DNA from: Chloroflexi bacterium HGW-Chloroflexi-2
GTDB lineage: Bacteria; Chloroflexota; Anaerolineae; Anaerolineales; Anaerolineaceae
DNA: 64,000 bases
Assembly (NCBI GenBank): GCA_002840735.1
Contig: PHBY01000004.1
Span: forward strand, 124,001 to 188,000
Direction: 5' to 3'
Each line of letters begins with the position of its first letter. Position 1 is the first letter of the stretch. The position numbers were made by a program, and so were the translations under genes. The notes beneath the pieces are model-generated. The model searched no databases, had not been told where the DNA came from, and saw nothing but the letters and a program-made list of their open reading frames with translations. Below are positions 1 to 8,781 of this stretch, piece after piece.

Positions 1-1
1 A

Positions 2-778
2 GAGAAAGATACAGTCTTTGCAGGAGCGGAAGATGCAGCATTGTTCAAATCCACAGATGGGGGCATGACCTGGCAGGAATTACCGGGATTACGGGAAATC
101 CACTCAAATATGTGGATGCCCGGCGCTGGAGGAATGGGGTTGCATACGATATTGATCAACCCGAAAAATCCTGATCAGATGTTTGTAGCCATTTCAGCTG
201 CCGGTGTTTTTCGCACAAATGATGGCGGACAGACCTGGAGTGGCATCAACCACGGATTAAAATCCGAATATGAATTACCCAATCCGGAAGCTGAAGTTGG
301 CCATTGTGTCCATAGTATTACCATGCACCCTTCCAATCCGAATGTTTTGTTCATGCAGAAGCATTGGGATGTAATGCGCAGTGATAATGCCGGAGATGAC
401 TGGTATGAAGTGAGTGATAATTTACCGAGCGATTTTGGTTTTCCTATAGCCGTGCATGCTCATGAACCTGAAACGATCTATGTAATCCCCATAAAAAGTG
501 ATTTGGAACACTATCCTCCGGAGGGAAAACTCAGGGTTTATCGAAGTAGAACCGGTGGTTATGGCTGGAAAGAATTAAATGAAGGTTTACCACAAAAAGA
601 TTGTTATGTGAATATTTTACGCAGCGCACTGGCGGTTGACACGCTTGATTCTTGTGGTGTTTATTTTGGCACAACCGGTGGACAGTTATACATGTCTCCC
701 GATTCTGGTGAGACCTGGCAGACTGTTGCACAGAATTTACCATCTGTGTTATCTGTTGAGGTACAAGTTCTACAATGA
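2..778 (+). CDS. BNR/Asp-box repeat beta-propeller protein, 5'-truncated by window edge
   Basis: The reading frame is open to the left edge, so the true start lies outside the window; an internal TTG at 41 is not a convincing start. The visible part has repeated Asp-box motifs of the type S-x-D-x-G-x-T-W: [24 protein letters not shown] and SPDSGETW. These are typical of sialidase/VPS10-like or photosystem-stability-factor-like beta-propellers. No catalytic sialidase residues can be assigned, so an enzymatic activity is not claimed. The stop codon overlaps the next start by 4 nt (ATGA at 775-778), which implies translational coupling with the MoaD/ThiS-like gene. The fold is well supported and the function is unknown. 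Confidence 0.8.
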   Translation, partial: EKDTVFAGAEDAALFKSTDGGMTWQELPGLREIHSNMWMPGAGGMGLHTILINPKNPDQMFVAISAAGVFRTNDGGQTWSGINHGLKSEYELPNPEAEVGHCVHSITMHPSNPNVLFMQKHWDVMRSDNAGDDWYEVSDNLPSDFGFPIAVHAHEPETIYVIPIKSDLEHYPPEGKLRVYRSRTGGYGWKELNEGLPQKDCYVNILRSALAVDTLDSCGVYFGTTGGQLYMSPDSGETWQTVAQNLPSVLSVEVQVLQ

Positions 779-1071
779 TACGAGTTATTTTACCAACATA
801 TTTACAAAGGCTTGCCAATGTAGGTCGGGAAGTTCAACTTGAAGTTGATGGCGATATCACTTTCTTAGAATTATTGGATGTTATAGAAGAAAAATATCCG
901 ATGTTGAAGGGAACTATCCGGGATCATGTTACCAAAGAACGCAGGGCTTATTTGCGATTCTTCTCCTGTGGTCAGGACTTATCACACCTGGCGCCAGAAA
1001 CATTATTACCTCGCGAGGTTTTGATAGGTAAGGAGCCTTTTCGAATTGTGGGCGCTATGTCGGGCGGGTAA
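775..1071 (+). CDS. MoaD/ThiS-family ubiquitin-like sulfur-carrier protein
   Basis: A 98-residue protein ending in GAMSGG. The C-terminal Gly-Gly is the activated tail that MoaD, ThiS and related carriers use for adenylation and thiocarboxylation by E1-like enzymes. The body ([21 protein letters not shown], here cited as spanning residues about 23-43) has the beta-grasp spacing of the family. It overlaps the beta-propeller gene by 4 nt, and no molybdopterin or thiamine biosynthesis gene is visible nearby. It may therefore be a stand-alone carrier or protein modifier instead of a bona fide MoaD. A terminator-like hairpin follows, so the pair probably forms the end of an operon. Confidence 0.82.
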   Translation: MIRVILPTYLQRLANVGREVQLEVDGDITFLELLDVIEEKYPMLKGTIRDHVTKERRAYLRFFSCGQDLSHLAPETLLPREVLIGKEPFRIVGAMSGG

Positions 1072-1105
1072 CCATAGATAATTAATATTCGCATAGGTAT
1101 AAAAT

Positions 1106-1144
1106 TTCATCCTTTTAATTCCAAAATTGAAGGATGAATTTTTT
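1106..1144 (+). terminator. Rho-independent terminator after the BNR-MoaD pair
   Basis: The arms TTCATCCTT (1106-1114) and AAGGATGAA (1130-1138) are exact inverted repeats, and the second arm is followed by six T (1139-1144). It sits 35 nt after the MoaD-like stop codon. Confidence 0.75.
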
Positions 1145-1388
1145 GTTATGTTATAATGGGCCAAAGCAATCATTGATCATATGGGGATTTGTTGATTGAG
1201 TCTTGTTTAAGCTTTCACTTAACAATCGGTTATAAATAGGATTTATCAATTATCCTCTCTCAAACAGGAATTGAATAAATCGATCATATTTATTTTGTTG
1301 TTGGCTTCAATCATTAGCAAACAAACCAAGTTTTTTACTGTGATTAATAATTTCGTTTGATTGGATTGCTTGAGATAAAGGAGAAAAA
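1145..1388 (+). other. Intergenic leader of the trehalose synthesis genes
   Basis: The whole gap between the MoaD-like gene and otsA is 317 nt. Beyond the terminator it holds AT-rich sequence with no convincing ORF. A purine-rich RBS, AAAGGAG (1377-1383), lies 5 nt before the TTG start at 1389. A promoter must lie here, but no strong -35/-10 pair stands out. Confidence 0.4.
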
Positions 1389-2903
1389 TTGGAATTGAAA
1401 AATTCTTTACAATCAGATCAATTTTCTGAGATCATCATTGTATCAAATCGTGGGCCGGTTACCATTACCAAAGATGAAAATGATGAAACCAGTTATAAAC
1501 GAGGAAGTGGGGGATTGGTGACAGCTCTGACAGGTCTGGCACGTTATAAAAAATTAACATGGGTTGCCTGCGCTATGAGCCCGGAGGATGCAGAATGGAA
1601 GGAAGGCCAGATTTGTCTGGAGGATAATGATTGTAGCCTGAGTGTGCACTTTATTAATCCAGATCCAGAAGCTTACGATGGATATTACAATCAAATATCG
1701 AATCCCTTATTATGGTTTTTGCAACATTCCATGTGGGATGTGCCTCGGTCTCCCGTAATTGATCACAAAACCTGGAAAGCCTGGGACTCTGGTTATCAGG
1801 TAGTGAATCGGCAATTTGCAAAAGAAATCGCCGATCTGGTGAGGCAAAAGAATAAACCTGTTCTCATCATGTTACAGGATTATCACTTATATTTGACGGC
1901 AAGGTATCTTAAGAAATATTTGCGAGGTCAGGCTGTCACTATTTTATTGTTTGTCCATATTCCCTGGCCCGGTCCTGAATATTGGGGAATTTTACCCAGC
2001 AGAATGCGGTATGAAATACTGGATGGTTTGGCTGCTGTAGATCTGATGGGCTTTCAGACGAGTGAGGATGGATTAAACTTCATTCGCACTTGCGAAAATT
2101 TCTTGCCGAAATCTGTAGTCAGATATCGTAATCGCAGGGTTCGGTACCGTAGCCATGACACATTCATCCGAGACTTTCCCATATCCATCGATGTTGGAGC
2201 ATTAGAAGCAATGGCTGGGTCGGCTGAAGTGGCATTGTATGAAGAAGAAATCGCCAGGCAGGTTAATGACCAAAAAGTGATTTTACGAGTAGATCGACTT
2301 GAACCCAGTAAGAATATTCTGAGGGGATTTCAGGCGTATGAATCTTTGTTGGAAATGCATCCTGAGTATCGTGGGAATGTAATCTTCATGGCTTTCTTGA
2401 TTCCTTCGAGGGTTGGTGTTGAAGAATATCAAACGTATCTGGATGAGATTATGGTGTTTGTTGGTAGGATCAATGCTCATTATGGTAGTAGTGATTGGGA
2501 ACCAGTAAGGTTGCTGGTTGGGGAGAATTACCCAAGAGCTATAGCTGCCATGAAGATGTATGATGTTTTATTGGTAAATTCGATTGCGGATGGAATGAAC
2601 CTGGTAGCAAAAGAAGGACCGATTGTGAATCAAAAAGATGGTGTCTTGATTTTGTCAGAGCGAGCTGGAGCTCGTCAGCAATTAGGAAGTGGAGCTTTGG
2701 TCATTTCGCCGGTTGATATTTTTGACACACAAAAAGCATTGCATCAAGCCCTCAGTATGAGTATTGAAAAAAGGCAAGAAAAGGTGGCATTTCTCAGAAA
2801 AATTGTACGGGAAGAAGATATCAACTACTGGCTCAAATCACAGATAGATGTGTTGAATTCCATTAAAGGAAAAGGTAAGAGAGAAGAAAGCAAAAATAAA
2901 TAA
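1389..2903 (+). CDS. otsA: Trehalose-6-phosphate synthase-like GT20 glycosyltransferase
   Basis: A 504-residue GT20 protein. It has the N-terminal SNRGPV motif (19-24), a GSGGLV loop (39-44), DYHL, HIPWPGPE, VDRLEPSKNI with the Arg and Lys that bind donor phosphate in this family, and DGMNLVAKE near the C-terminus. Known OtsA enzymes transfer glucose from UDP-glucose to glucose-6-phosphate. The HIPWPGPE and DRxxPSKNI variants differ from E. coli OtsA, so a related acceptor such as glycerol-3-phosphate (GgpS-type) cannot be excluded. The start is TTG, chosen because AAAGGAG lies 5 nt upstream. The phosphatase gene follows by 54 nt, which supports trehalose synthesis for osmoprotection or carbon storage. 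Confidence 0.85.
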   Translation: MELKNSLQSDQFSEIIIVSNRGPVTITKDENDETSYKRGSGGLVTALTGLARYKKLTWVACAMSPEDAEWKEGQICLEDNDCSLSVHFINPDPEAYDGYYNQISNPLLWFLQHSMWDVPRSPVIDHKTWKAWDSGYQVVNRQFAKEIADLVRQKNKPVLIMLQDYHLYLTARYLKKYLRGQAVTILLFVHIPWPGPEYWGILPSRMRYEILDGLAAVDLMGFQTSEDGLNFIRTCENFLPKSVVRYRNRRVRYRSHDTFIRDFPISIDVGALEAMAGSAEVALYEEEIARQVNDQKVILRVDRLEPSKNILRGFQAYESLLEMHPEYRGNVIFMAFLIPSRVGVEEYQTYLDEIMVFVGRINAHYGSSDWEPVRLLVGENYPRAIAAMKMYDVLLVNSIADGMNLVAKEGPIVNQKDGVLILSERAGARQQLGSGALVISPVDIFDTQKALHQALSMSIEKRQEKVAFLRKIVREEDINYWLKSQIDVLNSIKGKGKREESKNK

Positions 2904-2957
2904 ACTTTATGGTCACTAAAAAAGAAATTCATTTCGAAGTAAGGAAAATAAGGTAGC

Positions 2958-3731
2958 ATGATCGACAGCCCATCTTTACAACAGTTAATGAAAATATACC
3001 AAAAAGAAAGAGCTTTTCTATTTCTTGATTATGATGGGACATTGGCGCGGTTTGCGCCGAACCCAGATGTGGTTTTACCGGATTCCGAATTAATCGACAT
3101 TCTTTGTAAAATTAATAAACTAGAAAATATTAAATTGGCTATTATCAGTGGAAGAAGATTAGATCATATACGATCATTAGTGCCTATTGATGGCATCTGG
3201 CTGGCTGGTAGTTATGGATTGGAAATGATCAATTCCAGTGGAAATGAAATCCAATTATTGGAATTTGATAATTTGAGACCGGGATTGGAAATCATTAAAC
3301 CTACCTGGCAGGCTTTAATTGATGGAAGAGAGGGCTTTTACCTTGAAGATAAAGGTTGGTCTCTGGCGATTCATGCCAACGGCTCGGATATACAAGAAGT
3401 AAATCTGGTTTTAGCGAATGCCAGACGAATTGATGTTCCCAAGGGATTTCACCTTAAATCTACTTATAAATTTATAGAAATTTGTCCCCCAAAAGCCGAT
3501 AAAGGTGTAGCCGTTGAATATATTTTGAATTCTGAAAAATTTAATGATGCCTTACCGATATTCATTGGGGATGACCCACGGGATGAAGAGGCGTTTGCTG
3601 CAGTCCACTCGATTGGTGGCGTGGGAATCATAGTAACTGAAAATGATCGTGAAACAAAAGCGACTTACTCAATGAGAAGACCAGAACAGGTTAGAAATTG
3701 GCTAAGGGTAATTAACCAGATAAAACCATAA
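2958..3731 (+). CDS. otsB: Trehalose-6-phosphate phosphatase (HAD superfamily)
   Basis: A 257-residue HAD-family phosphatase. Motif I is DYDGT, with the nucleophile D24 and general acid D26. Motif II is in AIISGR, motif III is the Lys region near PPKADKG, and motif IV is GDDPRDEEAF at about 203-212. This is the OtsB pattern: dephosphorylation of trehalose-6-phosphate to free trehalose. It follows the GT20 gene on the same strand and is probably co-transcribed. Its 3' end converges on the response-regulator gene, with only 11 nt between the stop codons. Confidence 0.88.
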   Translation: MIDSPSLQQLMKIYQKERAFLFLDYDGTLARFAPNPDVVLPDSELIDILCKINKLENIKLAIISGRRLDHIRSLVPIDGIWLAGSYGLEMINSSGNEIQLLEFDNLRPGLEIIKPTWQALIDGREGFYLEDKGWSLAIHANGSDIQEVNLVLANARRIDVPKGFHLKSTYKFIEICPPKADKGVAVEYILNSEKFNDALPIFIGDDPRDEEAFAAVHSIGGVGIIVTENDRETKATYSMRRPEQVRNWLRVINQIKP

Positions 3732-3742
3732 ATTTAATTTTT

Positions 3743-4429
3743 TTATATGGACATAAATTTATTGGTAAAACAATATCCAATACCGGATATTGTTTCAATC
3801 ATTGGTTTGGTTTCTTCCACTCCCCCCATTTTTTTCCTCAATCGATGGACCAACTGTCGTAACATTTCCTTGTTGCCATTTCCTGTCCCCCAAATGCAAT
3901 TCGTCAGGATCTCACTGGTAACAACCTGTCCTGGATAGCGCATAATACAACGGATAAATCTGCATTCTGATTCTGAAAGGGAAATTGGATCCTGACCAGA
4001 AATTGTCAATGACTTCTGTTCGAGGTCAAGGAAAACGGCTCCTACCTGATAATGGTCCTCTTCAATATTTATGGAGGAACGACGCATTACAGCTTCGACC
4101 CTGGCTATTAATTGTCTGGGACTGAAGGGTTTCGAAATATAATCATCTGCCCCAACATCGAGTCCATGAATTATGTCTTCTTCGTTATCTCGTACAGTCA
4201 AGAAAATGATGGGTGTATCCCAATTTTTTCGAATGGTTTCACATACACTGAAACCATCCGGAAGTGGAATATTTACGTCCAGGAGCATCAGATCGGGATT
4301 TTCTTTTTCCCAAATTGATAATGCATCTGAGCCCGTAAACGCTTGAACAACCTCAAAACCTTCGCGGACAAACGTGAATGCCAGAATATCAGCTAATGTT
4401 TTGTCATCTTCTACAATCAGAGTTTTCAT
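3743..4429 (-). CDS. OmpR/PhoB-family response regulator (second regulator of the redox operon)
   Basis: A 228-residue two-domain regulator. The receiver has the acidic pocket EDD (7-9), phospho-acceptor D51 in LLDVN, and the conserved Lys in YISKPFSP. The C-terminal half is a winged-helix DNA-binding domain (QLVHRLRKKMGG). It is the same length as the regulator at 8095-8781 and has the same domain spacing, so the two look like paralogues. The start ATG overlaps the NrfD-like stop by 4 nt, making it the last gene of the cytochrome operon. No separate histidine kinase accompanies it, so it may be served by the kinase at 8778-10868 or act as a feedback regulator. Confidence 0.88.
   Translation of the reverse strand: MKTLIVEDDKTLADILAFTFVREGFEVVQAFTGSDALSIWEKENPDLMLLDVNIPLPDGFSVCETIRKNWDTPIIFLTVRDNEEDIIHGLDVGADDYISKPFSPRQLIARVEAVMRRSSINIEEDHYQVGAVFLDLEQKSLTISGQDPISLSESECRFIRCIMRYPGQVVTSEILTNCIWGTGNGNKEMLRQLVHRLRKKMGGVEETKPMIETISGIGYCFTNKFMSI
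3768..3795. terminator. Hairpin between converging transcripts, inside a coding end
   Basis: Perfect 11-nt arms AAACAATATCC (3768-3778) and GGATATTGTTT (3785-3795) enclose a 6-nt loop. The hairpin lies within the last codons of the minus-strand response regulator and 37 nt past otsB. On the minus strand the stem ends in TTTT. It may stop transcription from one or both sides. Confidence 0.45.
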
Positions 4430-5685
4430 TCAAGTCGCGAAATTGGTCCACTTGTCAAAGTTTTTCCTTCAATGGGTTGTTTGCTGGTGTAAATTACTGG
4501 TGAATAAGCTGGTTCCAGATCACCAATTTTCTTCTTTTCTTCAGGCAATACTTTCGTTTTCTCATCAGCTGAGTGTGGAAATACAGCTAAATAACGAGCT
4601 GCAAGTGCGAAGACAAATGCACCTATGCTGACCATACCAATGGTTATAAAGATTTCTATCCATGATGGGGCATATGCTCCAGCTGAGAAGGCAACAAGAC
4701 TTACATTAAACCGATTCAGAATTAATCCAAATACAACCAATAATGCAGTGGCGAACATCTGCATCGGTTTTCTACGAACACTGGGTAATGAGAATAATAC
4801 GACTGGGATCAGTACAAATATGAGCATCTCAACCCAGAAGAGGTAAGAATATTTATCACCAGTGAAGAGGTAAATACTGTCACCGCTAATAAATAATTCA
4901 GTAAATCTACCTATCGCATAAAGGCTTAAAATGATTGGAATAATTTTTGCGATTTTTGCTAATAATCTTGTTTCCAGCTTATGCTTGAGACCAAAAAAGC
5001 TCCATGTGGATTCAACGATTACCATTGCCAGTCCTGCTCCCATAGCGGATATAAAGAATAGAATTGGTAAAATACTTGAATACCAAAGGGGATGAACACG
5101 ATGTGGCATCAGAACAAATAGCGTGCCTAAAGATGATTGGTGCATTGTAGATAATACGATTCCCAGGATTACCAATGGTATTGTAATCGCACGAATAATT
5201 TTCATTGGTGCTTTCATATTGAAGCGTTCAAAAACAATCGGCGAAATTTCTAATGCTAATACTGTGGCATAAATCATCACACACCAACCGACTTCGAAGA
5301 GTGGTGAATGAATGTTCCAGTTATAAATCATGTAATATATACGGTGTGGGAACCCAAGGTCTACAGAAATTGCAAATGCTGCCAGAGCGTAACCTAAAAA
5401 TCCTGTTAAAACAGTGGGACGCAAGATTGGGTAAAATTCTTTGAGCCGTAAAATGTACACAATCCCTGCCACTGAAAAAGCACCAGCTGCCAGGGCGATG
5501 CCACATATCACATCAAAACTGATCCAGATACCCCAACCACGTCCATCCGTTAATCCGGTTGTTACACCTAATCCGTTAATCCAACGATACACTACCAAAA
5601 TCAACCCTAGTAGTGAAAAGAAACCAAGCACCAACGTGCCAAGGCCTAATTGCTGGGATCTATTACTATGACTGATTGCTGTCAT
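4426..5685 (-). CDS. NrfD/PsrC-like integral membrane subunit (quinone-reactive)
   Basis: A 419-residue protein with about ten hydrophobic segments, resembling NrfD/PsrC/HybB-type membrane anchors that exchange electrons with menaquinone. Recognisable elements are the charged PHRIYYMIYN-type loop and the ENxxW-like helices of the family. The start was set at the ATG at 5685 instead of further upstream because AGGAGG lies 11 nt before it. The gene therefore begins inside the 3' end of the ferredoxin gene. With the cytochrome and the ferredoxin it should form a membrane-bound quinol/periplasmic electron-transfer complex; the direction of electron flow is not determined by the sequence. Confidence 0.85.
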   Translation of the reverse strand: MTAISHSNRSQQLGLGTLVLGFFSLLGLILVVYRWINGLGVTTGLTDGRGWGIWISFDVICGIALAAGAFSVAGIVYILRLKEFYPILRPTVLTGFLGYALAAFAISVDLGFPHRIYYMIYNWNIHSPLFEVGWCVMIYATVLALEISPIVFERFNMKAPMKIIRAITIPLVILGIVLSTMHQSSLGTLFVLMPHRVHPLWYSSILPILFFISAMGAGLAMVIVESTWSFFGLKHKLETRLLAKIAKIIPIILSLYAIGRFTELFISGDSIYLFTGDKYSYLFWVEMLIFVLIPVVLFSLPSVRRKPMQMFATALLVVFGLILNRFNVSLVAFSAGAYAPSWIEIFITIGMVSIGAFVFALAARYLAVFPHSADEKTKVLPEEKKKIGDLEPAYSPVIYTSKQPIEGKTLTSGPISRLE

Positions 5686-6535
5686 TGATACTCTCCTCCT
5701 GCACTGCAACTTTAAGTTTTCGACCGGTTATCCAATATAAGAATGTCATTAAGGTGGCTACGACTACAGCAACTCCTGGAACTGCTTTCATCCAGGGCCA
5801 AGTCAAGGATGGCAATGAACTACTTGTGAGAACTGGTAAACCTAATTTATCATGGGCAACTTTGGATATGATCAGTACCGAAGTGCCACCCACTTCGTTT
5901 TCACCATACACCTTATCAACATAATTTACCGGGTCACTTTCAATTCTTTCATGTGCTTCAGCCAGCATGTCTGATCTTCTTCCAAATTTCAGCGCTCCAA
6001 TTTTGCAGGCTTCTACACAGGCTGGATGTTTTCCTTCAGCGATTCGATCTGCACACATGTCACATTTCTGTACCCGTGGAAATACTTCTTCCCATTCATA
6101 TTTCGGAATATCGAATGGGCAGGCAGCCATGCAATACCGGCATCCAATACAGATGGTCTCATCATAGATGACCGGTCCCTCTGGTGTTTTTTGCATAGCC
6201 CCCACTGGACAGGCAGACACACAGGCTGGATCAATACAATGCATACAGTTTCGTTTGATAAACGAGTAAACACTCTGGTTGTTATCTTCCTGGTAGAGTT
6301 TAATGATTGTCCAGTTATCAGCATCCAGTTCTGGTTCATTAATTGTTGGAATATCTCGTCTACCTTTACAAGCGCTTTCACATTCGCGACAACCGATACA
6401 GGCTTTTGCATCATACAAAATGCCATAAGCATCTTCACTGGCGATTTCTGAATGGTTGATTGTTTCTGGCAAAACGATCAACCCAGCCAACCCCATTCCT
6501 GTTGATTTTAAGAATTCTCTTCGGTCCATAGTCAT
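5666..6535 (-). CDS. TAT-exported four-cluster [4Fe-4S] ferredoxin subunit (HybA/NrfC-like)
   Basis: About 290 residues. The N-terminus carries a twin-arginine-type signal, MDRREFLKSTG, followed by a hydrophobic stretch. Four cysteine clusters follow: CIGCRECESAC; CMHC...C...CP; CIGCRYCMAACP; CDMC...C...C. This is the ligand set for four [4Fe-4S] centres found in HybA, NrfC and DmsB-type subunits. A single hydrophobic helix near the C-terminus (VPGVAVVVATLMTFLYW) probably anchors it on the outer face of the membrane. The start could be 6538, 6535 or 6529; 6535 and 6529 fit best the AAGGA site upstream. It should pass electrons between the NrfD-like subunit and the cytochrome. Confidence 0.87.
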   Translation of the reverse strand: MTMDRREFLKSTGMGLAGLIVLPETINHSEIASEDAYGILYDAKACIGCRECESACKGRRDIPTINEPELDADNWTIIKLYQEDNNQSVYSFIKRNCMHCIDPACVSACPVGAMQKTPEGPVIYDETICIGCRYCMAACPFDIPKYEWEEVFPRVQKCDMCADRIAEGKHPACVEACKIGALKFGRRSDMLAEAHERIESDPVNYVDKVYGENEVGGTSVLIISKVAHDKLGLPVLTSSSLPSLTWPWMKAVPGVAVVVATLMTFLYWITGRKLKVAVQEESINDSNQS

Positions 6536-6551
6536 CATATTCCTTCTCTTC

Positions 6552-7637
6552 CTATTCCTCAAACAGGTCTTGTTTATGTTCTTTGATCAATTGGTTGATT
6601 GTCAGAGCACCAATACTTCCGATTAGGATCCCTACTAAAACACCTGTCACACCCACATTCTCAATGGGTGGTCCTGCCTGTTTTACCTCAACTTCTGGAT
6701 ATAATGTCAATGCAGAAATGTTTGCCTGGATTGGGGGAGGACTTGACATCCCTACCCCATGAATACCGTGGCAATCGTAACAGGTGGGTTTGTTCGTTAG
6801 TGAGTTGGGATCATAGTCTTCTAATAAGGTGATGGTGGTGCCATGAAAGACCATATAGGTGTCCAAAACATTGGTTTCCAGACCATATTTTTCCATAGTA
6901 TCAGAATCTGTATGGCAATTTGCACATAAATCTACAGATGTCTTGCGGAATTTAGCCAGTGTCGGATCACATATTTGATGAACATTATGACAATCAACGC
7001 AATCTGGCAAATCCTGACCATCACCAGAGAGAAGTCCTTGCCCGTGAACACTGGCTTTGTATTCTTCAAGAGCATCCTGGTGACAGTCAGCGCATATTTG
7101 TGCCTGCCAGCTTATCGATCCATTATCTTGAACTACTTCCAAATGATCAATATGAGTTTGACTATGAGGTTGATGACAATCAGCGCACAAAGGAGTTTCT
7201 AAATTCCCTTTGATAAAGAGGGTATCATGAACGCTATCTGACACTTGTGCAAATTGTTCTTTGTGACATTTTTGGCAGGTATCATGATAACTGACCATAT
7301 ACTCACGTTTATTTTTAGCTGTGATTTGATTATGAGGTGCAGGAAATTTTTCATATCCCACATGGCATTCGACGCATTGCATATCTTTATGCACAGATTG
7401 CCGGAACACATTGTAATCAACTGATAAATTGAGTATATCTCCGCTTGGTAAGGTCATTTCCCAGTCGGATTGAGCATGACAACTCAGGCAATCTGCCACA
7501 ACGGGTGTTGTTTCCTGGGTTATTACAGGTAATGATTCCGCGAGAACAGTTTCTGGGGTATATACCAAGAAAACACCACAGATAAATACTGCCAGAATTA
7601 TTAGAACCGAATCAATAAATAAACGTTTAGTTTTCAT
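6552..7637 (-). CDS. Octahaem c-type cytochrome, membrane-anchored
   Basis: 361 residues with an N-terminal signal/anchor and eight CXXCH haem motifs: CLSCH, CVECH, CQKCH, CADCH, CADCH, CVDCH, CANCH and CYDCH. A C-terminal hydrophobic helix (VTGVLVGILIGSIGALTI) and a charged tail indicate anchoring, with haems outside the cytoplasm. The extra His residues spread between motifs suit bis-His ligation, as in cytochrome c3/c554-like proteins. It lies upstream of the ferredoxin and NrfD-like genes in one operon. No terminal reductase subunit is encoded here, so it may donate to or accept from soluble or extracellular partners. Confidence 0.9.
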   Translation of the reverse strand: MKTKRLFIDSVLIILAVFICGVFLVYTPETVLAESLPVITQETTPVVADCLSCHAQSDWEMTLPSGDILNLSVDYNVFRQSVHKDMQCVECHVGYEKFPAPHNQITAKNKREYMVSYHDTCQKCHKEQFAQVSDSVHDTLFIKGNLETPLCADCHQPHSQTHIDHLEVVQDNGSISWQAQICADCHQDALEEYKASVHGQGLLSGDGQDLPDCVDCHNVHQICDPTLAKFRKTSVDLCANCHTDSDTMEKYGLETNVLDTYMVFHGTTITLLEDYDPNSLTNKPTCYDCHGIHGVGMSSPPPIQANISALTLYPEVEVKQAGPPIENVGVTGVLVGILIGSIGALTINQLIKEHKQDLFEE

Positions 7638-7683
7638 AACTTCCTTTATGAATTTATGCTTGGACTAGAGGGATGCCCCCGAA

Positions 7684-7953
7684 TTATTGTTTTACAGTTC
7701 CAGCAAAAGTATTGAGGTTTTGAACACTTGATTTGCGAATAGCTAATAATGTGATTGAAAGTAAATAAATACCCAGTAAGAAGATTATCCAGGCTAATGC
7801 TTTGTGATCTGTCGTATATAAGATTACAGAGAGTGCTGTTGCCGCAACAAATGTACATGGACAGGATATCTTAAGAGGTTTAATATTTATTTTCATTAAT
7901 CCTATATAGATCAGATACCCTACAACTACCAAACCTACAACGAAATAAAACAT
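7684..7953 (-). CDS. Small membrane protein, first gene of the cytochrome operon
   Basis: An 89-residue protein I do not recognise. It has an N-terminal hydrophobic helix (about 2-18) and two more (about 35-47 and 52-70), with one CPC motif in between (SCPCTF). It is followed 46 nt later by the octahaem cytochrome gene and preceded by the promoter at 8012-8039. The position suggests an accessory or assembly role in the redox complex, and the CPC motif could be redox or metal active, but no family assignment is possible from sequence reading alone. Confidence 0.65.
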   Translation of the reverse strand: MFYFVVGLVVVGYLIYIGLMKINIKPLKISCPCTFVAATALSVILYTTDHKALAWIIFLLGIYLLSITLLAIRKSSVQNLNTFAGTVKQ

Positions 7954-8011
7954 CTCACACCTCGATTCAAGTAAATTTATTACTACTTGTTAAAAAATAT
8001 ATTTTTTCTTG

Positions 8012-8078
8012 ACTATATTTTATGATGTGGATGTAACAACTATCGTTATATGAGTGTGATAATCGTGTGACAATGTGA
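8012..8078 (-). promoter_or_regulatory. Promoter of the redox operon with upstream GTGTGA direct repeats
   Basis: Read on the minus strand: -35 TTGTTA (8034-8039), 16-nt spacer, -10 TATAGT (8012-8017). Just upstream of the -35, TGTGA occurs on the plus strand at 8055-8059, 8066-8070 and 8074-8078. The first two are parts of GTGTGA repeats spaced exactly 11 bp apart. Direct repeats of about one helical turn next to a -35 box are the usual binding mode of OmpR/PhoB-type regulators, two of which are encoded on either side. Confidence 0.55.
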
Positions 8079-8094
8079 AATTTAGCACAAACAA

Positions 8095-8781
8095 TTAATC
8101 ATTGTCTTGAATGGATTTCAATTCGTATCCCAGTCCAGGGACATTATCAATGCTGATCTGATTTGGAAATTTTCTGTCTATTTTTACACGTAAACGGTGA
8201 ATAAGTTGCCTGACCATGTCCATATCCCCCCCGTTCGGTCCCCAAACCTGATCAATAATGATTTCTGGAGTCACAATTTGACCGACATTGATCAAGAGAC
8301 AATCCATCATGCGTAATTCTAAACCTGATAATTGGATGGGTGGATAGTCACCAATCTTTAACTCATGCCGATTAAGAAATAATGAAATATTACGCCATTC
8401 TCTCACGGTGGCTGGATTTTTCTTTTTTGCCCTACGCATTACCGCCTTTACACGGGCAATTAATTGGCGCGGGCTAAAAGGTTTTGTGATGTAATCATCA
8501 GCTCCTAAGTGAAATCCGCCTAAAATGTCTTCTTCATCACTGCGAACGGTCAGTAAAATTATCGGGATATCAGATTGTTCTCTGATTCGTCTACAGACTG
8601 TAAACCCATCCTCTTTGGGTAAATTGACATCCAGAATGATCAAATCAGGGTTTTCATCTTGCCAACGACGGTAAGCGGATTCTCCATCTTCTGCCAGAAT
8701 CACTTCAAATCCTTCACGTTTAAAAGTGAATGCAATGACATCCGCAAGTGTTCGATCATCATCAACAATTAATGCTTTCAT
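8095..8781 (-). CDS. OmpR/PhoB-family response regulator paired with the histidine kinase
   Basis: 228 residues: a receiver domain with DDD (7-9), phospho-acceptor D51 (ILDVN) and Lys in YITKPFSP, then a winged-helix effector (RQLIHRLRVKID). Its ATG overlaps the kinase stop by 4 nt, so the two are translated as a pair. It lies just upstream of the redox-operon promoter and is the most likely activator or repressor of it. It closely parallels the regulator at 3743-4429. Confidence 0.9.
   Translation of the reverse strand: MKALIVDDDRTLADVIAFTFKREGFEVILAEDGESAYRRWQDENPDLIILDVNLPKEDGFTVCRRIREQSDIPIILLTVRSDEEDILGGFHLGADDYITKPFSPRQLIARVKAVMRRAKKKNPATVREWRNISLFLNRHELKIGDYPPIQLSGLELRMMDCLLINVGQIVTPEIIIDQVWGPNGGDMDMVRQLIHRLRVKIDRKFPNQISIDNVPGLGYELKSIQDND

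Noticed and set aside
6013-6451. Two overlapping 141-codon frames on opposite strands
   Set aside because: Both lie inside the ferredoxin gene, whose four cysteine clusters prove the coding frame; the others are shadows.
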